Of a stretch of DNA of 64,000 nt, positions 12,057 through 22,200 are shown piece after piece. The notes beneath the pieces are model-generated. The model saw nothing but the letters and a program-made list of their open reading frames with translations. It made no database searches and was not told the DNA's origin. Position numbers and translations under genes: made by a program. The DNA lies in the NCBI GenBank assembly GCA_911728455.2, contig OU452228.1, positions 11,918,104 through 11,982,103 on the forward strand, read 5' to 3'. Position 1 is the stretch's first letter. Every line of letters begins with the position of its first letter. This stretch comes from Marthasterias glacialis (Eukaryota; Echinodermata; Asteroidea; Forcipulatida; Asteriidae).

Positions 12057-12900
12057 TTAACATGCAGGGGGATGACAAATTTCAGACTTGTATCTGCCTG
12101 GTGACTTATGTCTGCCTGGTGAAAAAAAATTGCTGTTATTTTCTTCAGAAAGAAAGAAATCTACATGTAGCCCTATGTGAGACTCTTCCTCTGTGCATTT
12201 CAAAGATACAGAGTCATAGATATGAGGGCCTTTTCTGGGGCAGAAAATTTTCAGAGCGGCATAATTCAAATCTCACCTGTAAGATGCTTATCTCACTGGA
12301 TTAACGTTCCATGGCCGCATATACATTTTTGGCCAGTGGGTTTTGGACGTCAGATATTCCTCATAAAGCCGTCATTTTTGTGAGATCAGCAGCTCTCAGC
12401 ATTAAAAAGTGTCTGTTTGGTTTGTTTTCTCAAACACACGCGTACCAGGTTTGCGTGATGAACTGTGTTTAAAGTTTGCAGAAATGTTTAACGTTGAGAG
12501 CTGAATTATTTCAAGAAAATGACAGATTTATGTGGAATATCTGACGTCCTAAACCCACTGCCAAAAAATGTATGTGGCCATGGAATGTTAATCCAGTGAG
12601 ATTAGTAGCTTCTTACACAGGTAAGATTTGAATTATGGAGCCCTGAAAATTTTCTACCCCGGAAACAGGCCGTCATATCCAGGACATCACTGTAGTATTT
12701 AAAGTGAAAGACCTACAGGGCTAAAAGAAACAATGCTTTTTGATCTACATCTCTATACTGACAATGCTGTTCCCAGAAACTCCTTGAAATCTGTGACTCC
12801 AGGGGTAACCATAAGGTGAAAATGCAATTAACTCAACATGCGCCTCCTAAAATGTGGATCCTAGATTCAGACCTTTTTGTCAGTAATGACTGTCACCCCT
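12057..12900 (+). repeat. Dispersed repeat R1, copy interrupted by the palindrome
   Basis: The left part (12057 to about 12160) contains tatgtctgcctggtga and ttattttcttcag. The right part (about 12730-12900) contains gatctacatctct, actgttcccagaa-like sequence, ctccaggggt and aaaatgtggatcctag. The order is the same in the copies at 39.2 and 51.5 kb, but here 556 bp of palindrome separates the halves. Confidence 0.75.
12168..12723. mobile_element. Long palindromic (foldback) element, 556 bp
   Basis: The whole segment is an imperfect palindrome centred near 12447. TAGCCCT at 12168 pairs with AGGGCTA at 12717-12723. The conserved arm blocks are gcagaaaattttcag, ctcactggattaacgttcc, ggacgtcagatattcc and cagctctca. 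The centre is cacgc...gcgtg (12437-12457). Each arm is about 265 bp with perhaps 80-85% pairing by eye in the best blocks. It is inserted inside a dispersed repeat whose uninterrupted copies lie at 39.2 and 51.5 kb. There is no coding capacity. A transcript would fold into a long hairpin. Confidence 0.85.
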
Positions 12901-13110
12901 GAACACATTGAACAGTATTAGGATGGATGTGGGAGGGCTGTTGGGTGACTCCTACTTGGAATTGCAGCCTTGAAAACTTTTGTCACAGACTGACCCTCCA
13001 CCTGAACGGTATTTTATCATCCCACTCTCTCCGTCTCGCCAAGGTCAATGAATGAAATCAAACCAATAGAAAAATGCTTGCATCAAGCAAATGTATCATT
13101 TTTTATTGTG

Positions 13111-13282
13111 CAGACCCTGATACTTCAGGGAGGCAACAGAGGAAATTGCCTCCATGCCCCTGGTCATTGCCTTAGTGCCCCTTGAAATATTCCAGTTCCC
13201 TCATACAGGTGCCCTTTACTAATGAAAATCTGCCTTACAAGAATGAAATCTGCCCTTGCAAGAACTAATTATATCAGGCCTG
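13111..13282 (-). mobile_element. MITE family M2, inverted copy
   Basis: It reads agaccctgatacttcaggga, ggcaacagaggaaattgcct, ccatgcccctggtcattgcc and tagtgccccttgaaatatt, and ends tatatcaggcctg at 13282. The first end has lost its AGGCCTG core. Confidence 0.75.
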
Positions 13283-13339
13283 ATTGTGCAGTTGTCTTAT
13301 TTTTCCCCCTTATCCGTTTTTTTTTTATATAATCAGGGG

Positions 13340-13430
13340 ATCATGGCCCAATTTTATGGCTTTGCTTAACCTAAGCTAAAAATCGATGCTTACAGTATCA
13401 GAAAGCTTGGGTAAGCATAATTATGTCACA
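13340..13430 (+). mobile_element. MITE family M1, degraded fragment
   Basis: It contains ggcccaattttatggctttg, cttaacctaagctaaaaat and gtaagcataattatgtcaca. It is clearly related to M1 but rearranged and diverged. Confidence 0.5.
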
Positions 13431-13659
13431 GATCAGCAAGGACTTTTTGCTTGTGTGCATGTGTACTTTGTGTTACTAAGCATTCTTCACTTACACAGCT
13501 AGTGTAGAAATTTGGCGCTCTGAGTGGAGAGTGGTGACCATAAGGGTGAAATGTCGTTGTAAGAAACACCATGAAATTTGGCCCGTTTGTTGATATCTCT
13601 CCATTGCATAAATGGAATGTGGTGGTTACAGCATGTTCATGGTCTGCAGCTAGAGGTTT

Positions 13660-14145
13660 GACGTCAAGGACGTACATGATCATGTCATTACGATTGAACA
13701 TGTGAGGCATTCACCCTCACTTGAGGGTAAAGACCTGTACACAAGATTGAAGATAATTGTCAAGAGATTTATGGGGAGTGACTCCAGTGATCCAGTAGCA
13801 GAACAATTTACCCTTGAAGTAAGATCCAGGTTTGATAAAAAAAAAAGAGAGATTACTGCACCACATACCGATTGGGAATGGCAGCTCCCGGCATCAGATG
13901 CTTTCTTAGATATAGTTCTAGTACCATCTGAAGATGGTGTTGCCATCAGGCGTTGCATGATGTTAGATAATTCATTCTGCTCTTCACGATGCGGTGGACA
14001 GTCTCTGCTTACAGAGTTTCAATGCTGTGCGCTTTGTAAGTGGCGAAACCTTAGTTACGCTGATTGGTATGCACGTACACTAGTGGCAACTCTCATGATG
14101 CTCACTGGCTACATAACTCATGAAATTCCTCATTGTAATTGTTGA
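13660..14145 (+). other. Coding-like open frame, unidentified; possible LINE fragment
   Basis: The frame stays open from a TAG just before 13660 to TGA near 14145. Its first two thirds look like real protein: charged, with segments such as GKDLYTRLKIIVKRF, DPVAEQFTLEVRSRFDKKK and HTDWEWQLPASDAFLDIVL. The last third is Cys-rich and looks like non-coding sequence. The pattern DPxVAExF.LE.RxRF followed by DWE faintly resembles the linker between endonuclease and reverse transcriptase in CR1/RTE-type non-LTR retrotransposons, but this is a weak resemblance from memory. There is no initiator in a good context and no clear splice frame. A run of ten A at about 13840 could have caused slippage. It may be a decayed retrotransposon piece or an exon of an unknown gene. 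Confidence 0.25.
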
Positions 14146-14224
14146 CACTTCTGCTACCATAGTTGCTTTATAAATAATTGATGACAGTAATTCCTTATTG
14201 ACTCCCGGCTTGATACTTTACCAT

Positions 14225-14370
14225 TGTAAGGGCATGGCAGTTTTCCCTTAATAAAGGGCACGTCTATGAGGGAAATTTGTACTGGAACATTTCAAGGGGC
14301 ACCAGGGCAATGGCCCAGGGGTATGGAGACAGTTGCCTTTATTGCCTCCATAAAGTGTCAGGCTTACAAC
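14225..14370 (+). mobile_element. MITE family M2, 5'-shortened copy
   Basis: It starts at gtaagggcatggcagtttt and continues taataaagggcacgtctatg, aacatttcaaggggcacc, ggtatggagacagttgcctt and tgtcaggctt. It matches the right two thirds of the complete copy at 18.8 kb. Confidence 0.7.
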
Positions 14371-14589
14371 TCCTTCCATGAAAACTAAACCATGAAGTGC
14401 TTTCGCTGGAAAATGTGTCACACAAATCCAAGGCTGGGAAAACAATTGCTGTGGACCAGCTGTCATGGTTTCCCATTGCTTAAAGGCATTATTAGGAAGA
14501 TACATGTATCGCACACTTTATGATGTGAAAATTGTGAATGAATTACATACAGTAGGGCCATTAAATGTAGACTTAAAAAGCCATGATGA

Positions 14590-14905
14590 TTTTTAATGTT
14601 TAAAGCATACATTTTTCCTTGGAACAAAAGGACAAAGGTCTATACTCAGGGATTACACAAAAACCCGCGTCTCAATGGCCACAGAATGCAAGTATATTCA
14701 AGACCTTTTTCGTCCTTGTGTGGGTGAAACGAAGCATTAGATGGCGTGTGTATAGTCTGTGCATGCTCTGCAGTTGAATGACCGGGTGACCTTTGCTCCG
14801 GTGGTCCGAATTTACATAATGGCGTTTTTACACGGCTTCTGTTTCCAGACAGGGGAAACATATTTGCAGGTATTTACGTCATCTGGTGTCAACTGGTTAA
14901 TTATT
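14590..14905 (-). mobile_element. GTTAAC-family element, inverted partial copy
   Basis: On the minus strand it reads gtttcccctgtctggaaaca, gcaaaggtcacccggtcatt, gccatctaatgcttcgtttc and acccacacaaggacg, then gtgtaatccctgagtatag and acctttgtccttttgttcc. This matches the first half of the copies at 34 and 53.7 kb. Confidence 0.75.
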
Positions 14906-15379
14906 GCAGACAAACATTTAACCAGGGGTATATTTTTATAAACTTTTCTGAGATTTTGAAATACTGCAGTGTACAAGAAGTTATTGTCCTGAATAAATAA
15001 GTAACACTGCAAGGTATGAGTAACCTTCTTTTCGAACATACAACTGGCTTGTATCCCCAGCCGCAGGGATTGGTATTCAGCCATGATTTCCTTGTGCAGA
15101 GTGTTTGTTCACGTTGAGCAGCTAAGTATGAGGGATAGGGGTAAATTTACTGTGTCAGAAGGGTTCAACAGTGATCAAAATACCTGTAGGTAGAGGGCAC
15201 TGGTTCGTAGGCATTGTCCTGTATATTCATGTGTAATTTTAGACATGGTAATTATCATAGTACATTACTTTTTAAGTTTACAGGTTACTTGGTAGACTGT
15301 CTGAGAGACATTAACCATATACTCTCATTTATAAGAACATTATTTTTCTCATTTGACTTACCTGCTACTTGTGTTGATA

Positions 15380-15790
15380 ATCCTAACTAGCCCAAATCCT
15401 TCCAGATTCTCTTTGACGAACTGAAGGATTTCAGAAGGACTGGGATTTGAAGGGCATTGCCAAAGAGCAGGATCCAGAAGGATTGGGGCCATAGTGGGTT
15501 TCTGCTATGGGAGGACGTAGAAGGGATGGGGTCATCAGGCTGTATTTGACATTTAAGAGGAAAGAGCAGGATTGGGGTTTTATTTAGCTTGGCCAAAATA
15601 GTTTCAGAAGGATCTGGGTATTATGGGGGGTCAGTGCTGGTAGGATCTCTGTCATAAAAGGATCTAGAAGGATTCAGGCCGGTAGCCATAGTAAATAAAA
15701 AACCCAGGAGGATTTAGGATACAGGTATTTTAAGCTTTTAACTTTCTACTTCTGAAGGATATAGGAGGATTGAGGCTGTATGTAAGCAAA
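15380..15790 (+). repeat. Dispersed AAGGATT-rich repeat R2
   Basis: It starts gcccaaatccttccag and carries irregularly spaced (G)AAGGATT/AGGAT motifs, with ggggccatagtgggtttctg, tcaggctgtatttga and ggaggattgaggctgtatg. The copy at 45.79-46.18 kb is collinear. Confidence 0.75.
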
Positions 15791-16145
15791 AGTAATAAAC
15801 ATGCATTAGAAGTCATGTAGTATGAACAAAGGCTGTTTACTAAACATGTAACTATTCAATGTTACTCGCCGTTTTCCCAAAACATGACACGTTTTTCGAT
15901 AAAACTTTTCACATGTAAGGTTTATATGGTTCATTTAAAAGTTAGAAAAGGGGAATTAATGCACTCTTTCAAACATGAGTACATTACCCCTGACTCTTGG
16001 TAATGTTTTCGAGCGAGTTGATCAACCATTTGAAACTATTCAGCTGCACGGTTGTGTTGGGGGGGCACAACTGAGCACGGAACTAACAGTGTACAGCTAT
16101 TCTTGATACATATATGTATCTTGATACATAAGTGTATTGTCTAGA

Positions 16146-16332
16146 TATTGCAGGCTGGCATAGTTAATCTTTCATGCAAAACCACAGTGGGTGATATTGA
16201 AGGGTCAGACAGTAAGAGGGTTGATTGTGTAGATGCACCATATAATGTCATATTGCAGGCTGGCATAGTTTATCAATTGTTCAAAACTACATACTTTGAT
16301 GATGTTGAATGGTCAGACAGTAGGAGGGTTAA
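16146..16332 (+). repeat. Two-copy tandem repeat, 105-bp period
   Basis: tattgcaggctggcatagtt occurs at 16146 and 16251, each followed by caaaac, gatgttgaa/gatattgaa and gtcagacagta.gagggtta or gttg. The units have diverged substantially between these anchors. Upstream, atacatatatgtatcttgat (about 16108-16135) is a short AT palindrome. Confidence 0.75.
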
Positions 16333-16574
16333 GTAATTTATGCCAAATAGACTATTCCCATTCAATGCCCAATTTGCGTTTCAGCATTTTCCTGAAAATG
16401 TTAGATATTTTGTTCAGAAGTTTTGTTTTTTCCCCATTCAAAAGTCATGTATAATTGAGATGTCAAAATTTATTTATGATGAGTTCATTTCTTTCAATTC
16501 TTTATTTAACCACTGAGGGCCAGGGTTCTTAAAATGTTTCAGTGCCATCTGATGTGATTAATTTCTTGGAATGG

Positions 16575-17005
16575 CCGGAATCATTTCGTTGGCACAAAGA
16601 ATCCCTGACTAAACAAAGCCAAGAGAAGGTTCTCATTGATCATGGAGGTACCTACATGTTCATGCATCGATGCACCACCAGGATTTATTGTTTCTCTCGA
16701 GAAGATATCAGATTCATTTAGAATAAATCGCAAAACCTCTAGCCATGGCTGACAATTGGTCCCATGGCCGGAACCAAGTCTGGAATCTTGGTTCACTCGG
16801 ACTTACCTCCATTGAGCCAAAATACAATGATAAAGCATTGCAAAGTTGTCCTTGCAATGTGCATGCTCTTTAATGGAATATCTGGTCGACCTTCATATTA
16901 GCATTCCGATTTCACACAAAAAAGAGTCAGGGCACTGGGTTTCTGGCAGGGAAAATTTTGGTGTGTATACACGTCATCCCGCGTTAACTGGCTAACATAT
17001 ATGTC
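16575..17005 (-). mobile_element. GTTAAC-family element, inverted rearranged copy
   Basis: On the minus strand it contains gttagccagttaacgcggga, a middle block ttggctcaatggaggtaag and tccgagtgaacca, and the distal block tcttggctttgtttagtcag, ggattctttgtgcca. The central region between about 16820 and 16900 lacks the cacccacacaaag block of the other copies, so it is internally deleted. Confidence 0.7.
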
Positions 17006-17526
17006 AAATAACTGACCTGCAAATTTATTTCTTTAGTCACAATGTTGAATCATGTTAGATGGAGAAAAAAGAAAAGAAAAAAAGTGATAGTTTCTTGAGT
17101 AATAGTTTCCTGAAAAAGATCACATTTAATTCACTTGTTGTGGTGAACGAACCCTTTAATAAGATTTTCCTATAAAAAAAGGGTCTGAATGATTTTTTTT
17201 TAAAAAGGGGAAATTACTTTTCACCTTTCTGAGCAGCCTTCTCAATCCGTTAACATATTGACAATAGGTTAGGGCATTTTTCCTTGGCATTTCATGTTTA
17301 CAAGGTCACATCACACATTAAATTCTTTCAGGGAGGGGGGGGGAGCTGTTGGCAAGCTAGACTTAACTCTTTATCCTCAGTTGAATGAGCGTAGAATTGG
17401 ACTTGTTCACACTCTGATGGCCAGCTGCGGAAACTTTCCAATAATTACTTTTCCCCCATGATCCAGGATTTCCAAATAAAGATTAAAAAAAAAAAAACAA
17501 CCCCTCGCTTTTTTCCTCGTCCCTCT

Positions 17527-17567
17527 CCTCTGACAGTTAAAGTGTCGTTTACTTTACCTGTCAGAGG
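17527..17567. other. Strong stem-loop
   Basis: CCTCTGACAG (17527-17536) and CTGTCAGAGG (17558-17567) form a perfect 10-bp outer stem. The inner TAAAGT/ACTTTA extends it by six pairs after one mismatch, leaving a loop of about 7 nt. It has no T-run terminator and no repeat copy elsewhere in the window. The stem is shorter than a typical animal pre-miRNA. Confidence 0.6.
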
Positions 17568-18834
17568 GGATGCAATATGCATTCAACTACTGTACAAAAA
17601 AAAGCTTGAATTTCGAAATCTGCAGTGTTGATATGCTTTATAGTCTATAGTGTGTTTGAGATGCAGGCTCCCTCTTGCAGTGTGTGCACATACTTCCTCC
17701 GTCGCTGACATTGATTTTTTTCCCCTCCGGTTTTCTGGCCATCTTTGGATATGAGACGTGTAGCCGTTCCGTTGATGCTCCTTCTCAGTTTGCACTTTTC
17801 CTACGGACTGTCCTTCCTACAGTGTAATTGAATTGACTGCCTGGCCGGCATACCCCCCTTCCCATTCACTCTCGATATCTTTGTAGGTTAAGTAAACCAT
17901 AGTTCATGGTTACATGGTTTGCTATCCTAAAGTATACTCGTTCCTGTTTTTCTTGAACTTGTTCGGAACAGACACAATATTTGGATGTTATGTACTTTTT
18001 GCTGAAGACATGATGCCATTTATAGAATGTTGTTCGGTCATTCAGTGTCAGTTCGTTGACCTTTAAAGGTGAGGTACAAATATTGCTTTCATTGAAACTT
18101 CCTTTCAAAATTTACCCGTATGTGATATTTTTATGTGTGATAAATGTGTGATAAATGGTATACAAAACCTCAGTAAAAGGTATTATTAACTGATGATGCA
18201 ATCCATTAAATATCCTACTAAAACCTACAAATTTCTAACTAAACATAAAGTGTTAGTTTCCTCAAAAGTGTGATGACCGAAGTTGACAAAAATTCCCACA
18301 CATCTGCTCTAAGGTGTTTTACTGAACCACTCTTCTTCCAAAACAAATAATGCATCATACCATGATGCTGAAAATGTTAGGTTTCATGTACATGTAATTC
18401 TTTCAGATGGCAATGTTATGATAAATATATGGACCCTTTTTTTTCACTGTCTGTGACACAGGCTGTTCTCCAGAAATAGGCAATCTCAATAGGACATGTG
18501 GAAAACAACCCATGCATACAGTGCATTCTAACACTCGTGTTTATTACACAGTGATTCCAGCTTTAAAGCCCTCTGGCAAAACTTTTCCTCCCAAAATTAA
18601 ATTTGTAGATTTACTAGAAGTGTACACCTGGTAAACTTTACAGATGGTGATAAAAAAAAAATCATACACAGGTGTGCATATTTATAGAACCAGCATCCAT
18701 CAAGATGGTCGATTCAACATGCTTCACAAAATAATATATTGTGAAGTTAATGTCAATATTAAAGTAGGTGTTATATGAAAGTTTGTGTTATTTGAGAACT
18801 GTCGTGGCCTAGTCAGTGTTTCCCATACCTTTTA

Positions 18835-19010
18835 CAGGCCTGATTGCTTTGTTCTTAAAAGGGCAAGAGCACCAAGGCATTTTCTTCCTGATAAAGGGCA
18901 CCTCTATAAGGAAATTGTAAATTTGTACAGGAACATTTCAAGGGCACCAAGGCAATGACCAGGGGTATGGAGACAATTGCCTCTGTTGCCTCCGTGAAGT
19001 ATCAGGCCTG
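18835..19010 (+). mobile_element. MITE family M2, complete copy nested in a hAT-type element
   Basis: A 176-bp element with CAGGCCTGAT at the left and ATCAGGCCTG at the right end (perfect 10-bp TIRs). The interior is aagggcaagagcaccaagg, ataaagggcacctctataag and caatgaccaggggtatgg. It sits inside the left end of the hAT-type element 18814-19396. No unambiguous target duplication is visible. Confidence 0.8.
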
Positions 19011-19290
19011 CCATTCAAACATGAGGTGGTCCGCTTTGCTACTTCCAGTGACCACCTCTCTAATTTTTTTACCCAATATCAGCAACACTGCTCGGAAGAT
19101 TCACTGTAAAGGTATACTTATCCAAAGATGTTCATTTTGTGTCATTTACAAGCTTTTTGCTTGATTTGTATGTATCAGAACTCACAATTTGTTTACGGTG
19201 TAGATGGAATCAACGCGCATTTGTGTGAGTGCTGCATTCTTGTCAGTTTGCAGGATGCATAAATTTTGCTTCTATCATCAACTTAAAATG

Positions 19291-19351
19291 TGCAAAAAAA
19301 TTGTTAATGACCTCACGTTTCGACCCTAGCAGAGTCTTTCTCAAAGGCTTT
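19291..19351 (-). ncRNA. Hammerhead-like motif, type B, nested insertion
   Basis: On the minus strand: aaagcctttgagaaa, hairpin GACTCT-GCT-AGGGTC (7-base identical core to 43.9 kb, with the closing pair restored), GAAACG, then tgaggtcattaacaatttt. It sits as an extra block inside the hAT-type element 18814-19396, absent from the copies at 46.3 and 60.7 kb. Confidence 0.5.
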
Positions 19352-20559
19352 AAATTTGTACCACCTTGCTCAGTTCATCAGCCAGGGGAAACACTAGTGC
19401 CTGAGGCCTGCAATGGGCCTCTGTTGTTCTGCCTCTATTTTTGTTATGTTCCCTCTATGCAGTAACAGTAATAAGTATTGATTTCCAGTTCACAAGAAGC
19501 ACCAGACCATTTTCCCATGCTGCCTCACTTTGGTTTATGTGTGTGAAGAATAGAGAGAGACAGCTCCACCATGCTAACAATATGTTCAAAGTGTCTTTAG
19601 TCTAGTGGTCTTGTTCACAGTGGCACTTGTGAATACAGCGTAGGCTTGAACCCTAGCATTTGTAGGTCATGATTTTCTTCTCTTGAATGAGACACTTATC
19701 CATAATTGCCTCTTACAAATCTATGTGTAATGCATGTTAAACAAAAAGAGAAGAGATTCACAAAGTAGTCTTGGCTCTCACAGGGAACATCAAACCCTCA
19801 TCTTTAACAGTTTCTCCCCATAGGTTATTAGGCTACAGGGCTCATTAAGTCAAGTTACGGTTCAGCTGTTTAAGTTTTGCTTATTTATAGGTTACATTTC
19901 TTTACCCAGGGTATGCCCAACTAGTCCAAATTGGTTTCCATTGGGGCCAATTTAATATTTACTACATATGCATAATTTACTATACTCACATGGTAAATTC
20001 ACTTCAAACAATAACAACGTATGTCCTAACACCGTTGTAATGAGGAGTGCGTGGCCCAGCAACTGTGGCGTGTGTTTGATCTACCCTTAAGGGGCACTGT
20101 CGCTGGTTGGCACTCTCCTGAAACTGTTGTTAATATACATAAAAAATTATTTAAAAACTTTATGTACGATATTATATCACATTTACAAAGAGCAGTTATC
20201 ACTAATTTGCGGAGTATGGGTGGGGGAGAAACCCCCGCAGTAAACCTTCAGGGGAAAATGACAAGGGGAAATTCCCATCCGGCTCCAATTGTTGCTGATA
20301 GAGTTTGTGTTCAAGACTCACCCTGGGCTGGCTTGATGAAAATACCAAACTGTTTTTGACTGTGTTCTGTTAATCAGCTCTATGGAAGTACACCCTCACA
20401 GATCCTTAAAGAACCCAGCTAAAATGTGTAGGAGTTTTGGAATTAGGATTAATGATTTTACTTTTTATTATTTGTGTTTTTACCCATACAAAATTAACAT
20501 CTATTATAAGGGTGGCGGTGCCTGCTGCTAATAGGATTAAAACTGCCTCTAGCTGCCGG

Positions 20560-20760
20560 GCAGTCTCAGTAGTCTAGTTGGTATTAGACATTTGCTCTAG
20601 CATGGCGAGGTCGTGGGTTTGAATTCCACCTGAGGAATATGCCAGATTTAAAAAAACATTTTTTTTCACAGGACTCAGGGAAAGTACTGAGTATACAGTG
20701 CTTATCACACATCGGTGTATGGGGAAAAAAACCCAGATAATATTCTTATCCCGATGCGAA
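20560..20760 (+). mobile_element. tRNA-headed SINE, family S3
   Basis: The head gtctcagtagtctagttggt and B-box-like gggtttgaattcc are followed by tatacagtgcttatcacaca and tcggtgtatggggaaaaa. It lies about 50 bp upstream of the PWP2 exon acceptor, within the presumed intron. Related copies are at 46.6 and 49.9 kb. Confidence 0.75.
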
Positions 20761-20807
20761 AAATTAACATCTATTATAATGATTTAACTTTTGTTTTTCT
20801 ATATCAG

Positions 20808-21033
20808 TTGAGTCTGTGTGCCAGAGTTTGCCAATGACATACACCGAGAAGATGCTGAGTTTCTTGACCACACAACTCGACACCTCAGCTCACCTTGAGT
20901 TCTACCTCACCTGGTGTGAGCGTCTTCTCACCCTGTACTGCCCGAGATTCCAAACTCAGTCCAGCGCCACGCAGGCGCTTCTTAGAGCCTTGCAGAAAAG
21001 TCTCACGAGGAAGCATCAAGATCTGGGAAAACT
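20808..21033 (+). CDS. PWP2: PWP2/UTP1 internal exon (Utp12 domain)
   Basis: This 226-bp internal exon encodes about 75 residues of the C-terminal Utp12 domain of PWP2 (periodic tryptophan protein 2, yeast Utp1). PWP2 is a WD40 subunit of the UTP-B complex in the small-subunit processome and acts in nucleolar pre-18S rRNA processing. Diagnostic stretches are SLPMTYTEKMLSFL, HLEFYLTWCERLLTL and ALQKSLTRKHQDLGKL. They align in order with the remembered family pattern LP..Y.EK.LEFLA, HLEFYL.W...LL.LHG and LQKS...H.DDLSKL. The 3' splice site is a T-rich tract ending in ctatatcag. The 5' splice site is a strong gtaagt starting at 21034. The exon begins with two bases completing a split codon and ends after two bases of a Leu codon. 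The usual LHGQKLK segment reads LYCPRFQ here, so this copy is somewhat divergent. Neither the upstream WD40 exons nor the downstream Cys-x-Trp-Asn exon was found, so an isolated exon copy cannot be excluded. Frame and family are seen directly; the gene assignment rests on memory of the family. Confidence 0.85.
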
Positions 21034-21259
21034 GTAAGTACATTAATGTCATTCAAATTGTATTCCTTCTGTTACTATGCAGTGGAGCTAAAGGAGATGG
21101 AATTGTTGTGAAGCCAGGGACAGTGTTGAAGTGGAAGTCAGTGGTTGTGTCTTTATACCCCCCACCAGGGAGGAAGAGGTTGAGTAAAAGAATACGTAGT
21201 GTGCAGTAATAAGGACTGATTATTTATTAACATTTTATTAATCTGTTGTTATTAAAGCT

Positions 21260-21760
21260 TTTTGGGAAATGAAACAAAGGACCCTCAAAATTGACTAGAA
21301 ATGTAACATGTAGGCCTGAAGATACCTGTGTAGAGAAGAAATGTTCAAGTTTGGATGTTGGAGGAAAACCCTAGATAGAGAATTTACCAACTTCATCAGT
21401 TAGGGACTGAAAACCTAATCCACATGCAAGGCTCTGGTCCGGGATTTGAACTGGGGTCACTGAGGTGGAAGGCAGGGAAGAAACCACTGACCCAAGCTGA
21501 TTTGGTCACCAACTGTAGAGTTCATTGTCCCTATAGTGGTGCTGTGTGTACAAGTGCTGCTTTTGCCTTGATAACAGCATTTATGTACTAGGTACTTGGG
21601 TAGAATTCGCTGGTCCGAGGCAGGATTCAAACTGGGATCCACTGAAATGAAAGGCAGAAGAAGACATCACTAAGCAAACCTGATTTGATCACCAACTTAA
21701 GAGTTCACAGTCAATACATTGTTGCCATGTGTACAAGGACAGTTTATGCCGTAATAATAG
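21260..21760 (+). repeat. Dispersed repeat R3 with about 172-bp internal tandem duplication
   Basis: It contains aaacaaaggaccctcaaaa, ggaggaaaaccctagatag and aatccacatgcaaggctctg, then gggatttgaactggggtcac followed by gaaaccactgacccaag, like an inverted tRNA-like B-box region. The gattt/caaactggg block recurs at about 21626, 172 bp after 21454, with the same following ctgatttg.tcaccaact. A related single copy is at 32975-33205. Confidence 0.65.
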
Positions 21761-21874
21761 TAGTATGACTGTAGGTAAAATGAAGCATGCAAGACTGCTT
21801 TCAGTTACATTGCTTGTGTGGATACCAGGAGAAACTTTTTACTGAATGGGTCATATGGCCCTCGTGCTGTTTTT

Positions 21875-22200
21875 ACATCTAGCCAAATGGTCTAGCACAC
21901 CGGACTCAAGCTCTGGTGTTCTGATCGGCAGAGTCTGGGTTCGAGTCCCAGTCATGACACTTGTTTCCTTGAGCAAGACACTTCATCATTATTGCTTTGT
22001 CCTTTGAATGGGAGCTAAAGTTGTAGGTCCCGTGTGTTGCGTCAAGCACGTAAAAGAACCCAATGAACCTATCGATAAGAAAAGGGGTTTGCCCCATTCT
22101 TTTCCCGTCATTATGGCTCCATATACCTGTTATAAAAACAATATCAGCATCATGACAGCCCATCTATGGCTGATACCCGAGCTATATAAGTGTTCATCAT
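21875..22200 (+). mobile_element. tRNA-headed SINE, family S1
   Basis: The head has an A-box-like aatggtctagcacaccgga and a B-box-like ggttcgagtccc, followed by cttgagcaagacactt, taggtcccgtgtgttg and gtaaaagaaccca. It ends around gctatataag. The same architecture occurs at 27.9 and 50.3 kb. The 3' third (after about 22100) differs from the other copies. It is transcribed by Pol III if active and has no protein. Confidence 0.8.

Larger units (their letters stand above)
18814..19396. mobile_element. hAT-type element with two nested insertions
   Basis: The left TIR cagtgtttccca begins at 18814 and the right TIR-like ggggaaacacta ends at 19396. Compared with the intact copy at 60.4 kb, a 176-bp CAGGCCTG-family MITE (18835-19010) interrupts the left end, and a roughly 60-bp hammerhead-like segment (19291-19351) interrupts the right third. 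I could not find a convincing 8-bp flanking duplication for this copy. Confidence 0.7.

Noticed and set aside
17374-17430. Upstream PWP2 exon (tcctcag followed by LNERR...)
   Set aside because: The following residues do not match the family and no donor is visible.
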